This document shows positions 41,395 through 49,477 of a DNA stretch of 64,000 nt, in pieces. Made by a program: the position numbers and the translations under genes. Source of the stretch: G965222505 sp965222505. Lineage in GTDB: Bacteria > Bacteroidota > Rhodothermia > Rhodothermales > DATKEJ01. The notes beneath the pieces are model-generated. The model was not told where the DNA came from. It did no database searches and saw only the letters and a program-made list of their open reading frames with translations. The stretch's first letter is position 1; each line of letters begins with the position of its first letter. The stretch covers positions 1,240,001 through 1,304,000 of the forward strand of contig OZ244956.1 of the NCBI GenBank assembly GCA_965222505.1, read 5' to 3'.

Positions 41395-42072
41395 CTACTT
41401 ATAAAACACCTGTACGCACGTGAATTGCATTGCCCCGATGACGTCTTCGCCCTGTTTGCATCCGGCCCCAAGGTAGCGGGGGTTTACATCCAGAATATTT
41501 CTCCGATGGGTGGGTGAGGCCATCCAGGCCTCCAGCACCGAACGCGCCAAGGTGGTATAGGTGTGCCGTTCCGTGCCGTTGAAGACATAACTGTACATCT
41601 GTACCTGCCCCCCGGCATTCGGGACCAGGGTACGGGTTTCGTGTTTTCGGGCAGGCACGATCACCAGGTTTTCGGTGGCATAACGCTGCGGCAGGCGAAC
41701 CAGACGTAACCGGTGAAAAAGCGTTCGTTTTATAGGATTCTGGTCGTTGAAATGACTAAAGAACTTTTCCTGTACCATGTCTTGCGCGTGCATCTCGGCG
41801 ACCTGTTCCAATTCCGGCAAATACAACAGGGGTTGATACCCGTTTGCTTCCCGCACCCGATTGGTCTCGTGGAATATCGCCGCCGACAGCAAGGGATAGT
41901 CGATCAGGGTCGTGTCCACCGTGAAAGTGACCGTGTCATTGAGAAATGCCTGACGCACATCTTCGTCGTACAACGGATCATCGGCAATATAAAGCTGCCG
42001 GCACCCGCCGATCCCCATCAGCAGACCAAACGCCCCAAGGCGCAGGATACGCCACCATAATTCCGTGTGCAT
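41395..42072 (-). CDS. CAP/SCP-like domain lipoprotein
   Basis: A 225-residue lipoprotein (leader to 'LLMGIGGC') with a CAP domain: 'FHETNRVREANGYQPLLYLPELEQVAEMHAQDM', 'FFSHFN', 'TENLVIV', 'SVLEAWMASPTHRRNIL' and 'YLGAGC'. CAP proteins in bacteria are extracellular, sometimes acting on cell wall or lipids; specific function unknown. The start at 42072 sets the lipobox properly. It is the last gene after sigZ and arsM on the minus strand, 89 bases beyond arsM, and converges on the propeller gene. Confidence 0.87.
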   Translation of the reverse strand: MHTELWWRILRLGAFGLLMGIGGCRQLYIADDPLYDEDVRQAFLNDTVTFTVDTTLIDYPLLSAAIFHETNRVREANGYQPLLYLPELEQVAEMHAQDMVQEKFFSHFNDQNPIKRTLFHRLRLVRLPQRYATENLVIVPARKHETRTLVPNAGGQVQMYSYVFNGTERHTYTTLARSVLEAWMASPTHRRNILDVNPRYLGAGCKQGEDVIGAMQFTCVQVFYK

Positions 42073-42161
42073 GGGTCCAAGGTATGATACCGAAAAAGAC
42101 TGTATCGATATAGACGCGAGCAAACGCGGGATCGTTACGGGTACCGACAGCCAAAGCCGCG

Positions 42162-43043
42162 TCAGGTGGGCTTAATCCCTTCAATGGTGGCAGAAACCAC
42201 GTAGTCTTCAACACGCCCTCCCGGCACCCAGGTACGGATGAACGAGGCACTTTCGACCTTAGGCCGGATGCGAATATCCGTGAACCCGACCTCGGTCAAC
42301 ATCGCTTCGAGATCCGATATCTCGGCAGCACCGGCAATGCATCCCGTATAGAGCGAAAGGTCTTGCCGTATCTCTGGAGGCAACGGCACGCTGGCCACCA
42401 CATCAGCAATGGCAAGCCGACCGCCGGGCTTCAATACACGAAAGGCCTCCCGGAAGACCGCGGGTTTATCTGGAGACAGATTGATGACACAGTTGGAAAG
42501 GATGACATCCACCGTATCATCGGCGATGGGCAGGTGTTCGATCTCGCCCAGCCGAAATTCTACTTGCGGTAACCCGAAGGCTTCGGCATTGGCTCGCGCC
42601 TTGTGAATCATCTCCGGCGTCATGTCCACGCCGATGACATGTCCGGTTGACCCTACGGCTTCGCCTGCCAGGAAGCAGTCGATGCCACCGCCACTCCCGA
42701 GGTCGAGGACGGTTTCACCCGGCTGGAGGGCGGCCAGGGCTTTGGGGTTACCACAGCCGAGGCCGAGGTTGGCTCCTTCAGGCAATGCACCAAGGTCATC
42801 GGCGCTGTACCCCAACGCCTGGGCTGCTTCTGCTGCTGAGGGCAGGTCGGTGCACGCCTCCGGCCCACAGCATGATGATTCGGTACCAACAGCGATTGCA
42901 GCATACCGGTCCATGACCTGCTGCCGCACCTCATCTGCGGATTGGGTTTCTTCGATGGTCGGCGCTTCGTCCGTTGTGGGTGCACAACAATCCGGGCTAC
43001 AGCAGTCGGTTGTGGCGCGTGGTAATTTTTCGGTCATTTCCAT
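42162..43043 (-). CDS. arsM: Arsenite S-adenosylmethionine methyltransferase
   Basis: This 293-residue enzyme methylates As(III) with SAM, a detoxification step. The SAM motif is 'VLDLGSGGGIDCFLAG'. The conserved arsenic-binding cysteines appear in 'SSCCGPEAC' (C58, C59, C64), 'LSNCVINL' and 'LYTGCIAGA'. An extra N-terminal cysteine cluster (C14, C15, C19, C20; 'DCCSPDCC') may deliver or sense the metalloid. The second methionine is another possible start. It lies 71 bases downstream of the sigma-factor gene. Confidence 0.93.
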   Translation of the reverse strand: MEMTEKLPRATTDCCSPDCCAPTTDEAPTIEETQSADEVRQQVMDRYAAIAVGTESSCCGPEACTDLPSAAEAAQALGYSADDLGALPEGANLGLGCGNPKALAALQPGETVLDLGSGGGIDCFLAGEAVGSTGHVIGVDMTPEMIHKARANAEAFGLPQVEFRLGEIEHLPIADDTVDVILSNCVINLSPDKPAVFREAFRVLKPGGRLAIADVVASVPLPPEIRQDLSLYTGCIAGAAEISDLEAMLTEVGFTDIRIRPKVESASFIRTWVPGGRVEDYVVSATIEGIKPT

Positions 43044-43114
43044 AACAGGATTCAGATTAGGTGACAGGTTGTCGATTTACCTGAATGACGCAATGGGCTT
43101 CAGAAAGACGCAGG

Positions 43115-43663
43115 TTATCGGGTAGATGTTGCGCGGGGGGTGTAATCCATGACCCGCCCCCTTTGGTCGAATTCAAACCGGCAGCAATCCAGTAAAATGC
43201 TTTTAAGCATCCGCCGCCCACGCTGAATGCGGGATTTGGCGCCGGATAACGAAAGGCCCAGCCGCTCGGCTACTTCAGCCTGTTTCAACCCTTCCAATTC
43301 GGCCAAATGAACCGCCTCCCGGTAGGGTTTGGGCAGTGCCTGGATCATTGGAATCAGACAGGGCGCGATCTCCTGTTCCACCTCGCGTTCCGGCTCAACA
43401 TCGGGCAAGACGTGCAGGGTTTCCAGCGGGTCGACTGGTTTTTGCTTGCGAAAATGATCGGTGATGGCATTCTGGGCAATCCGATACATCCAATGTTGAA
43501 TCCGGTCTGCACTTCGTACCTTGTTGAGGTGCAAATGGACCTTCAGGAATACATCCTGCACAATATCGTCCACGATGCCGGGGTTGTTCACCCGCTTCCG
43601 CACAAAGTGCGTCAGGGCTTCATGATGCTGTTGCCAGAGGTGTGCCGTTGTGGGGTGTGCCAC
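43115..43663 (-). CDS. sigZ: RNA polymerase sigma factor SigZ (ECF type)
   Basis: A 182-residue sigma-70 ECF factor. Region 2 is visible in 'LTHFVRKRVNNPGIVDDIVQDVFLKVH' with '-WMYRIAQNAITDHFRK'. Region 4 is 'LPKPYREAVHLAELEGLKQAEVAERLGLSLSGAKSRIQRGRRML'. The C-terminal tail 'DCCRFEFDQRGRVMDY' with a Cys pair is the mark of SigZ. The GTG at 43663 is the likely start. Its place directly upstream of arsM suggests it drives the arsenic operon, perhaps responding through the Cys pair; that link is inferred. Confidence 0.92.
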   Translation of the reverse strand: MAHPTTAHLWQQHHEALTHFVRKRVNNPGIVDDIVQDVFLKVHLHLNKVRSADRIQHWMYRIAQNAITDHFRKQKPVDPLETLHVLPDVEPEREVEQEIAPCLIPMIQALPKPYREAVHLAELEGLKQAEVAERLGLSLSGAKSRIQRGRRMLKSILLDCCRFEFDQRGRVMDYTPRATSTR

Positions 43664-43795
43664 GGTATGCTACGTTGTGAACCGCCCCGAATTCTTCAGA
43701 GACTTGGTTCGTTGAGTATTTGCGATTGATTCGCTTGACTGGCATGGAACAGCTTCTCCTGTTCGACAGGGGGAATATAACCATTTCATCCATCC

Positions 43796-44083
43796 TCAAG
43801 AGGCGGGCTGGTTTTTGTGTTTGACATCATAATGAATGCCGATGCACACGGTGCCCCCTCCGTCTTCATTTCGATAGACGAAGACCAGATCATGCATGCC
43901 ATCGACAGGGGCAAAGGAAACGTCGGCTTCCACGACACCAAAATCGGTTAACCCCTGCTCTACCTCAAAGGTACCCAGCAAGGTGCCCTCTGGGCCGTCC
44001 AGGTACACATCCACAAAGCCCCCGGTAGTAAAGCCGGGTGCGACGACAAAGACACCGGTAAGATGGTGTGTGTTTAGGGCATC
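43796..44083 (-). pseudogene. In-frame CBM6-like remnant after the isomerase-like gene
   Basis: After the stop codon of the sugar-isomerase-like gene (44084-44086) the same frame stays open for 95 residues and ends with its own stop. It encodes a beta-rich module: 'LTGVFVVAPGFTTGGFVDVYL', 'GLTDFGVVEADVSF', 'VDGMHDLVFVYRNEDGGGTVCIGIHYDVKH'. This resembles the end of a family 6-like carbohydrate-binding module. The only near start is GTG at 44014, in the middle of the module, so an independent gene is unlikely. Either a gene remnant or a domain cut off by a nonsense mutation. Confidence 0.55.
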
Positions 44084-45040
44084 TTAACTGAGTACGCGTC
44101 CTGCACGAATCAACAAGCCGAGCGTAGCGCGGATGCCATCGTATTCAGGGAGTTGTGAGCCTTCGTACTCAATGCCGATGTAACCGGTATATCCAGCGGC
44201 CTTAACAATTTTCAGGATCCGAAAAAAATCAATGTCCGGTTCATGTCCTTGATCATCAAACCGATGGGCCTTGGCACTTACGCCTTTGGCAAAGGGCATT
44301 AACTCTTCCATCCCACGGTATCGGTCATAACTACGATACGGCAACAGGCTCATCACAAAGTTGCCAAAATCCGGCAATGTGCCACAATTCTCCATTCCGA
44401 CCGATTGCATGACCTGCGCCAACCAACTGCCGTTGGACGAATAGCCTCCATGCGGTTCGACGAGAATGTTGATGCCATAGGGTGCGGCAAAAGCGGCCAG
44501 GGTACCGAGGCTTTCTACAGCATAGCCGGCGATTTCTTCAGCCGTTCCCTTGCCCGGCAAATTGACCCGGATGGCGTGGCACCCGAGACGTTCGGCGGCT
44601 TCCACCCAGGCATAGTGACTTTCCAGGGCCCGCTCGCGCTCAGAGGCTTCGTGAGAAACCATATTGCCTTGCATGTCCACCATAACCAAAAGACTCCGGA
44701 CGCCAGCATCTTCGGCGCGTTGCTTCATCTCATCGAGGTAGCGATGATCCCGTACTTTGTCGTTAAAGAACTGGGACACATATTCCACGGCGCTGATCCC
44801 GAAATCGCGCTTCGCAGTGGCCGCAAAATCGAGGTGGTCCAGCTTCCCCGACCAGAGGGTCCGGTGCAAGGACCATTCAGCCAGGGAGATGTCGAAAAAC
44901 AGCGAACCGGGTACGATGGCCAGTTCTTCGGGGGTCGGGATTGGAGGATTGCTACAGGCCGAGAGGGCCATACCGCCAAACCCTGCGCCGAGTAAGAGCC
45001 TTCCAGCGTGGTGGAGAAAGGTACGTCTTGACGATGCCAT
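44084..45040 (-). CDS. Sugar phosphate isomerase/epimerase-like lipoprotein
   Basis: A 318-residue protein with a twin-arginine motif ('SRRTFLHHAG') and a possible lipobox cysteine (LSAC). It then has a xylose-isomerase-like TIM barrel: 'LVEPHGGYSSNGS', 'CGTLPDFGNF', 'GVSAKAHRFDDQGHEPDIDFF' and 'GYTGYIGIEYEG', which carry the metal-binding Glu, Asp and His of AP endonuclease 2/sugar isomerase folds. The exact reaction is unknown. It is separated from the DUF1761 gene by 13 bases. Its reading frame continues past the stop into a CBM6-like remnant. Confidence 0.85.
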   Translation of the reverse strand: MASSRRTFLHHAGRLLLGAGFGGMALSACSNPPIPTPEELAIVPGSLFFDISLAEWSLHRTLWSGKLDHLDFAATAKRDFGISAVEYVSQFFNDKVRDHRYLDEMKQRAEDAGVRSLLVMVDMQGNMVSHEASERERALESHYAWVEAAERLGCHAIRVNLPGKGTAEEIAGYAVESLGTLAAFAAPYGINILVEPHGGYSSNGSWLAQVMQSVGMENCGTLPDFGNFVMSLLPYRSYDRYRGMEELMPFAKGVSAKAHRFDDQGHEPDIDFFRILKIVKAAGYTGYIGIEYEGSQLPEYDGIRATLGLLIRAGRVLS

Positions 45041-45053
45041 GGGTACTTGATTT

Positions 45054-45470
45054 TTAGGTCCAGGCTCCGATGATGGTACCCATTACGATGAACGCAACCA
45101 ACAGGTACCCCACATCGATCAGATAGAGCTTGAGGGGGCGACGTGAAAACAGATAATTGACCCCAAAGGCAGGGGCAACGAAAACCAGACACAGGAACGC
45201 ACCCGCCATGGCGCCGCCGGAGGCATTGGACCCCATCATCGCCGCAATCTCGACAAAGAAAGACATAAACAGGGCGACGATAGCCAGCAACACAAAGGAC
45301 ACGCCGAAGATCAAGGGCATATTGGCCTTTTGCATCGCTTCATCGGATACCCCGGCCAACCGTTGCCAGGAGGGCCCAAACAGCAGGGGTGAGTACCACA
45401 AGCCACCAATGACAAAAGCCGAGAGCGTCGCGATGAGGACCTCCCAGAGGTTAAAACCGGAAAAATTCAT
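45054..45470 (-). CDS. DUF1761 membrane protein
   Basis: A 138-residue protein with four hydrophobic segments. 'NLWEVLIATLSAFVIGGLWYSPLLFGPSWQRLAG' is the hallmark start of DUF1761, small bacterial membrane proteins of unknown role. It lies between the TonB receptor and the isomerase-like gene with short gaps on both sides, so it is probably in the same transcript. Confidence 0.85.
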   Translation of the reverse strand: MNFSGFNLWEVLIATLSAFVIGGLWYSPLLFGPSWQRLAGVSDEAMQKANMPLIFGVSFVLLAIVALFMSFFVEIAAMMGSNASGGAMAGAFLCLVFVAPAFGVNYLFSRRPLKLYLIDVGYLLVAFIVMGTIIGAWT

Positions 45471-45535
45471 TGTCGAGAGCAGTCAAAAGATTATTGGACC
45501 TGAAAATCACCTATTTATCTGATTGTCCCTATGCC

Positions 45536-48310
45536 CTAAAAATCATAGGTGAGCCGACCAATGATGCGCCTGCCGATTTTAGGGAAACCAGGCAAGGCCC
45601 TGAACTCATTATCGAACAAGTTGGTAGCGGAGGCTTCTATGGCAAAGCGATTTTTAAATCCATACCCCAGGGATACATCCACCAGAGATTTGGCGTCGAT
45701 TTTGCCGGGGTAGGTCGAGTTGTTGGACGTATAGGCCTGATCCCATTGGTAAGACAAGCTCCCATTCATCCCGACGCTGGTTCCATAGCCCAGCCCAGCC
45801 CGAATTTTATTCTGCGGGAAGTTCAAGTCTCCTGCCTCACCTGTAGGCCGGTTGAACCAGGTATAATTGGCAAAGACGGAAAATGCATCCGAGATGAAGT
45901 ACTTTGCATGCAACTCAAACCCCCAATCGTCACTGATCGCATCTGGGTCCCGTGTGGGGTAACCAAAAGCCAGTTGCGGAAAACCGGTGTCCGGCACCTG
46001 ATCGGATTCCACGATTCCATGAAAGGGCAATCCGGCTTCGGCCAGGGCATCCAGAAAAAGTTGACCGGCTTGCGTGTATGCATCGTGCAACAACACCCCT
46101 ACTTCTTCAGCGAGGCGTGCCGCGTTTTCGGCGTCAAATCCAAAATCCAATAGCCCTTGTTCGACCTGGGGCTGGAACGTCGTCTGCACCCCATCCCCCA
46201 GATCATCCGGCAGGCTCGTCATGGTAATGACAGGACTCACCTGAGAAAACCCACCGGCGCGGGTCTTGCGGAAGTAGTACACATCAAACCCGGCGGCAAA
46301 CCGATCAAAGAACAACCCTTTGTAGCCCGCCTCATACGCCGAGATCGTGGAGATGAGTTTGGTTTCAAAGGATTCGGGCAGCAGCTCGTTGCCGTTAAAA
46401 TCGGTACTGGCAATACCCCCGGAGAACCCACCGGGCACATCGCCCTGCAGCAGTTCGATCAACTGGGGCACAAGCGCGGCCAACAAGGGATCTTCTACCC
46501 CCATCTCCTGAATACCGGCAATCACATCGGCCGTAACGGCGGCGTAGGCTGCGGCCAACGGGAAGCCTGCATCAAACGGCGTTTCCGGTACACCGGGGAT
46601 CAGCCAGGTGATCATGGGGTCATTGAAGGTCTGGGTACGGATGCCACCCATATTCCAGACATTGAAGATGGGCGTGGTCTGCACCGGCAGGTCAAAGAAA
46701 ATATCAGACGCCGGAATGGGGTTCGCGGCTTTGTTAAAGCTCAACCGGAGGGCGTGATACTGATTGGGTTTGAAGACCAGCGCCGCCCGGGGCGAGAAGG
46801 TCTTTTCGTCCGTAAAGTTATAGGTATCCAGCCGACCGGCCAGGAAGAAGTCCAGCTTGTTGCCGAACTTCAATTTGCCCTGGAGGTATCCCCCGAAGAT
46901 CCGATAGTCATCATCGTCTTCATTGCGTCCGTAGACATGATTTTCGGTATTGGCACCTGCATTCCGGAAATCGATGCCGGTGGTCCACTCGGCATTGAGT
47001 AAGGACGGGGTCTCGAAATTATACTGGACCTGGGCCTCGAAGTGGGTCCGCTCCAGCGGGACGATGAGCCCGGTCCGGTTCAGGTAGACCGGATTGTCAT
47101 CACTCCCCCCATCATTGATGATGTAGTAGGTCTGGGCAAAGAGCCCCTTGTGGTTGAGCCGCACCTGACCCCAATACTCATTCGAGTGGTTAAAGCCTTC
47201 CCCCAGGTCATTGTAAAAGATAGAACTGCCAGCATTCCATCCGCCTGCGCCAACGATTTCGGTCTGTTCAGCGGGTCTGTAATGTAACTGCGTATTGAAG
47301 GCCGCTGCCCAATACTCCGGTTCTTGCACCTTCTCGGTGGTAAACAACTGCGTGCCTGTTTGCTGCGGATCAACAAACCCGCCCTCGGTGACAAACCCCC
47401 GGCTCACGGATTCCTGAAAATTGGCCAGGACGGCATCATCCTGCGGATCCCCGGCCTTGAGGGTAAAATCATCCCCCCTGCCATACCGGGCATTGATTTT
47501 ATAGCCAAACCGGCTGTCTGCGGTGTGCCCGGCGTGTCGGATGGCGGTCTTAAACGTGCTGTGCTCGCCATTGATCACTTCAACGGTGGTCCCCGGATAC
47601 CGGAAGGGATCTTTGGAGATGAAATGCACCACGCCCGCTGTAACGTCCGGTCCATACAGTGCGGAACCCGGCCCAAGCACCACCTCAACACGCTCGACGT
47701 CAATGTTGTTGAGCGGCGAGTTTTGGGAATCAAAAAACTCCAGACCGGGAGAAATCAGCGAGCGGTAGTCCAGCATGGGAAAGACATCCGTAGAGAAGAT
47801 CCCGCTGCTGCTGCGCAGGGCCAGGTTGATCCGCTGGCCGGTTTGCTGCTGCAACTCAACGCCCGGTGTGTTGATCAGGGCACGGATGGGCTGAATGGAC
47901 CCTCCCGAGGCAGAGACTTCTTCGGCACTGATAACCGAAACTGCTGCCGGGGCTTCCTGTAGTTTTTCCGCTCTGCGGGAAGCCGAAATCACAAGCTCCT
48001 GCCCGATGATGGTCTTTTCAGCCAACTCGATTCGCAAGTCAGTGGTGGCTTGAGCAATTTCAATTTCCTGGGACATGTACCCGATGTAGGAAACGTCGAT
48101 GGTAAACGGGAAGCCGCCGTCATAGGCCAGACTAAAGGTGCCATCTACATTGGTAATGGCCCCGGTCGTCGTGCCTTGTACCACGATACTCGCCCCGGTT
48201 AGCGGATTCCCCTCTTCATCTGACACCACGCCGGAAACACTTTGTGCGAACAGGTGGGTGCTGGTGAGCAGCAAGAAACAAAGGAAGCTATAGCATTTCA
48301 GATTTCGCAT
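45536..48310 (-). CDS. TonB-dependent receptor with carboxypeptidase-D-like N-terminal domain
   Basis: A 924-residue outer-membrane receptor: signal peptide to 'THLFAQ', a CarboxypepD_reg-like domain ('GVVSDEEGNPLTGASIVVQGTTTGAITNVDGTFSLAY'), a plug with 'RRAEKLQEAPAAVSVISAEEV', then a 22-strand barrel ending in 'GRRIIGRLTYDF' with terminal Phe. No SusD partner is adjacent, so it is not a standard SusCD polysaccharide pair. It follows the diheme cytochrome gene by 39 bases. The transported compound is unknown. The start at 48310 is the ATG immediately before the leader. Confidence 0.92.
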   Translation of the reverse strand: MRNLKCYSFLCFLLLTSTHLFAQSVSGVVSDEEGNPLTGASIVVQGTTTGAITNVDGTFSLAYDGGFPFTIDVSYIGYMSQEIEIAQATTDLRIELAEKTIIGQELVISASRRAEKLQEAPAAVSVISAEEVSASGGSIQPIRALINTPGVELQQQTGQRINLALRSSSGIFSTDVFPMLDYRSLISPGLEFFDSQNSPLNNIDVERVEVVLGPGSALYGPDVTAGVVHFISKDPFRYPGTTVEVINGEHSTFKTAIRHAGHTADSRFGYKINARYGRGDDFTLKAGDPQDDAVLANFQESVSRGFVTEGGFVDPQQTGTQLFTTEKVQEPEYWAAAFNTQLHYRPAEQTEIVGAGGWNAGSSIFYNDLGEGFNHSNEYWGQVRLNHKGLFAQTYYIINDGGSDDNPVYLNRTGLIVPLERTHFEAQVQYNFETPSLLNAEWTTGIDFRNAGANTENHVYGRNEDDDDYRIFGGYLQGKLKFGNKLDFFLAGRLDTYNFTDEKTFSPRAALVFKPNQYHALRLSFNKAANPIPASDIFFDLPVQTTPIFNVWNMGGIRTQTFNDPMITWLIPGVPETPFDAGFPLAAAYAAVTADVIAGIQEMGVEDPLLAALVPQLIELLQGDVPGGFSGGIASTDFNGNELLPESFETKLISTISAYEAGYKGLFFDRFAAGFDVYYFRKTRAGGFSQVSPVITMTSLPDDLGDGVQTTFQPQVEQGLLDFGFDAENAARLAEEVGVLLHDAYTQAGQLFLDALAEAGLPFHGIVESDQVPDTGFPQLAFGYPTRDPDAISDDWGFELHAKYFISDAFSVFANYTWFNRPTGEAGDLNFPQNKIRAGLGYGTSVGMNGSLSYQWDQAYTSNNSTYPGKIDAKSLVDVSLGYGFKNRFAIEASATNLFDNEFRALPGFPKIGRRIIGRLTYDF

Positions 48311-48349
48311 GGGGATACAGCACAACAGGTTTAGGGGTGGGAAATCAGC

Positions 48350-49441
48350 TTATTGCAAGCCGGCGGAGGGTTGGGCGGCCTCGTCGACTTCCATATTTTT
48401 AATCCATTCACTGATTAAGGCGACCCCTTCTTTATGAACCAGACCCCGACCCAACTCGGGCATCATCGCGCCGGGATCGGTCGATTTCATGCGATAAACC
48501 AAAATGGATTCTTCTGGATTTCCGGGAACGATTGAGTACGTGTGTCCACCGGTACCGCCGCCTGCGGAAACGGTTGCTTTATAGATACCCAGGGCCATAT
48601 CCAGCTTGGCATCCGCCGTCAAAAAGAGGCCGGAGGTATTGGCCGATCCATTGGGATTATGGCAATGCGCACAATTGGCGTCCAGGTAGGCCATCGCCCG
48701 ATCCTGTACGCTTCCGCTGGATGCATCATCCCATACCGCCACCTTCGGATGACTGGCTTCGGCCTCATATCCCGTCAGGTACCCGACGGCAGCCCATTTC
48801 TCCAACTGGTTCATGATCCCATCGGAATAGGCATAGGGTTTATTCAGGTTGCGTACTTTCGGGCCGATGGGGACCTGTGTTTTGCCATCCAGGTGACAAC
48901 TCTTGCACTGGTTTCGGTTGGGGATGATATAGTTGATGGTTTGTGCTTCCCCATCGTTGTTGACCCAACTGACGTCCCGAACGTCTCCCACCACATCCAG
49001 ATCGGCATCCGTTTGCTCGGCATTCCACACATAAGTTGCGGCCTCCCACTGCGTGCCCCTGTTGATGAGCAGCCGGGTTTCTATCCTGTTGTTGCCTTTT
49101 GCGGCGTCCGTTTCGTCGTGGGGATAATAGAAATTCTTGATCAGCACCGTTTTGTTTGGAAAGTCCAGCACGCCGTCAGGGGTATAGGTGGCACTGGTCC
49201 CTTCCGGCATCCAGACAAACCGGGCCTTGTGGGCATAATCGGTAAACAGCGGGGAATTCAGGTCATAGGGAAGGACCCGGTCGTTGGGCTCCAGGTCGGC
49301 CAGGTTCCCTTTGAAGAACTGGTAGTGGGAAAGTTTTTCGTAGGGCTTTTCGGGAATGACAACCGATGGATCATCGGACTGGCACCCTGAAATGAGGAGC
49401 CCCACGCCCAGCAGGAAAAAGGTCAGGGTGTTTCGGGCCAT
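48350..49441 (-). CDS. SO2930-family diheme c-type cytochrome lipoprotein
   Basis: A 363-residue lipoprotein (lipobox 'LLISGC') with two heme c sites, 'CKSCHLDG' near residue 180 and 'CAHCHNPNG' at about 257. 'YDLNSPLFTDYAHKARFVWMPEGT' and 'RIETRLLINRGTQWEAATYVWN' match the SO2930/HNE_0200 family, which habitually neighbours a beta-helix protein. Function of the family is unknown; electron transfer coupled to oxidation of a surface substrate is plausible. GGAG five bases before the ATG at 49441 supports this start over a GTG at 49459. Confidence 0.88.
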   Translation of the reverse strand: MARNTLTFFLLGVGLLISGCQSDDPSVVIPEKPYEKLSHYQFFKGNLADLEPNDRVLPYDLNSPLFTDYAHKARFVWMPEGTSATYTPDGVLDFPNKTVLIKNFYYPHDETDAAKGNNRIETRLLINRGTQWEAATYVWNAEQTDADLDVVGDVRDVSWVNNDGEAQTINYIIPNRNQCKSCHLDGKTQVPIGPKVRNLNKPYAYSDGIMNQLEKWAAVGYLTGYEAEASHPKVAVWDDASSGSVQDRAMAYLDANCAHCHNPNGSANTSGLFLTADAKLDMALGIYKATVSAGGGTGGHTYSIVPGNPEESILVYRMKSTDPGAMMPELGRGLVHKEGVALISEWIKNMEVDEAAQPSAGLQ

Positions 49442-49477
49442 TGCTTCTCCAAACTTCACGTTATATCAAACCTGTAA

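Noticed and set aside
46157..47002. 281-residue plus-strand frame
   Set aside because: Lies inside the TonB receptor gene on the opposite strand without any recognisable domain.
45536..48310. SusC/SusD polysaccharide utilisation locus
   Set aside because: No SusD-like lipoprotein or glycoside hydrolase adjoins the receptor, so it is treated as a general TonB-dependent receptor.
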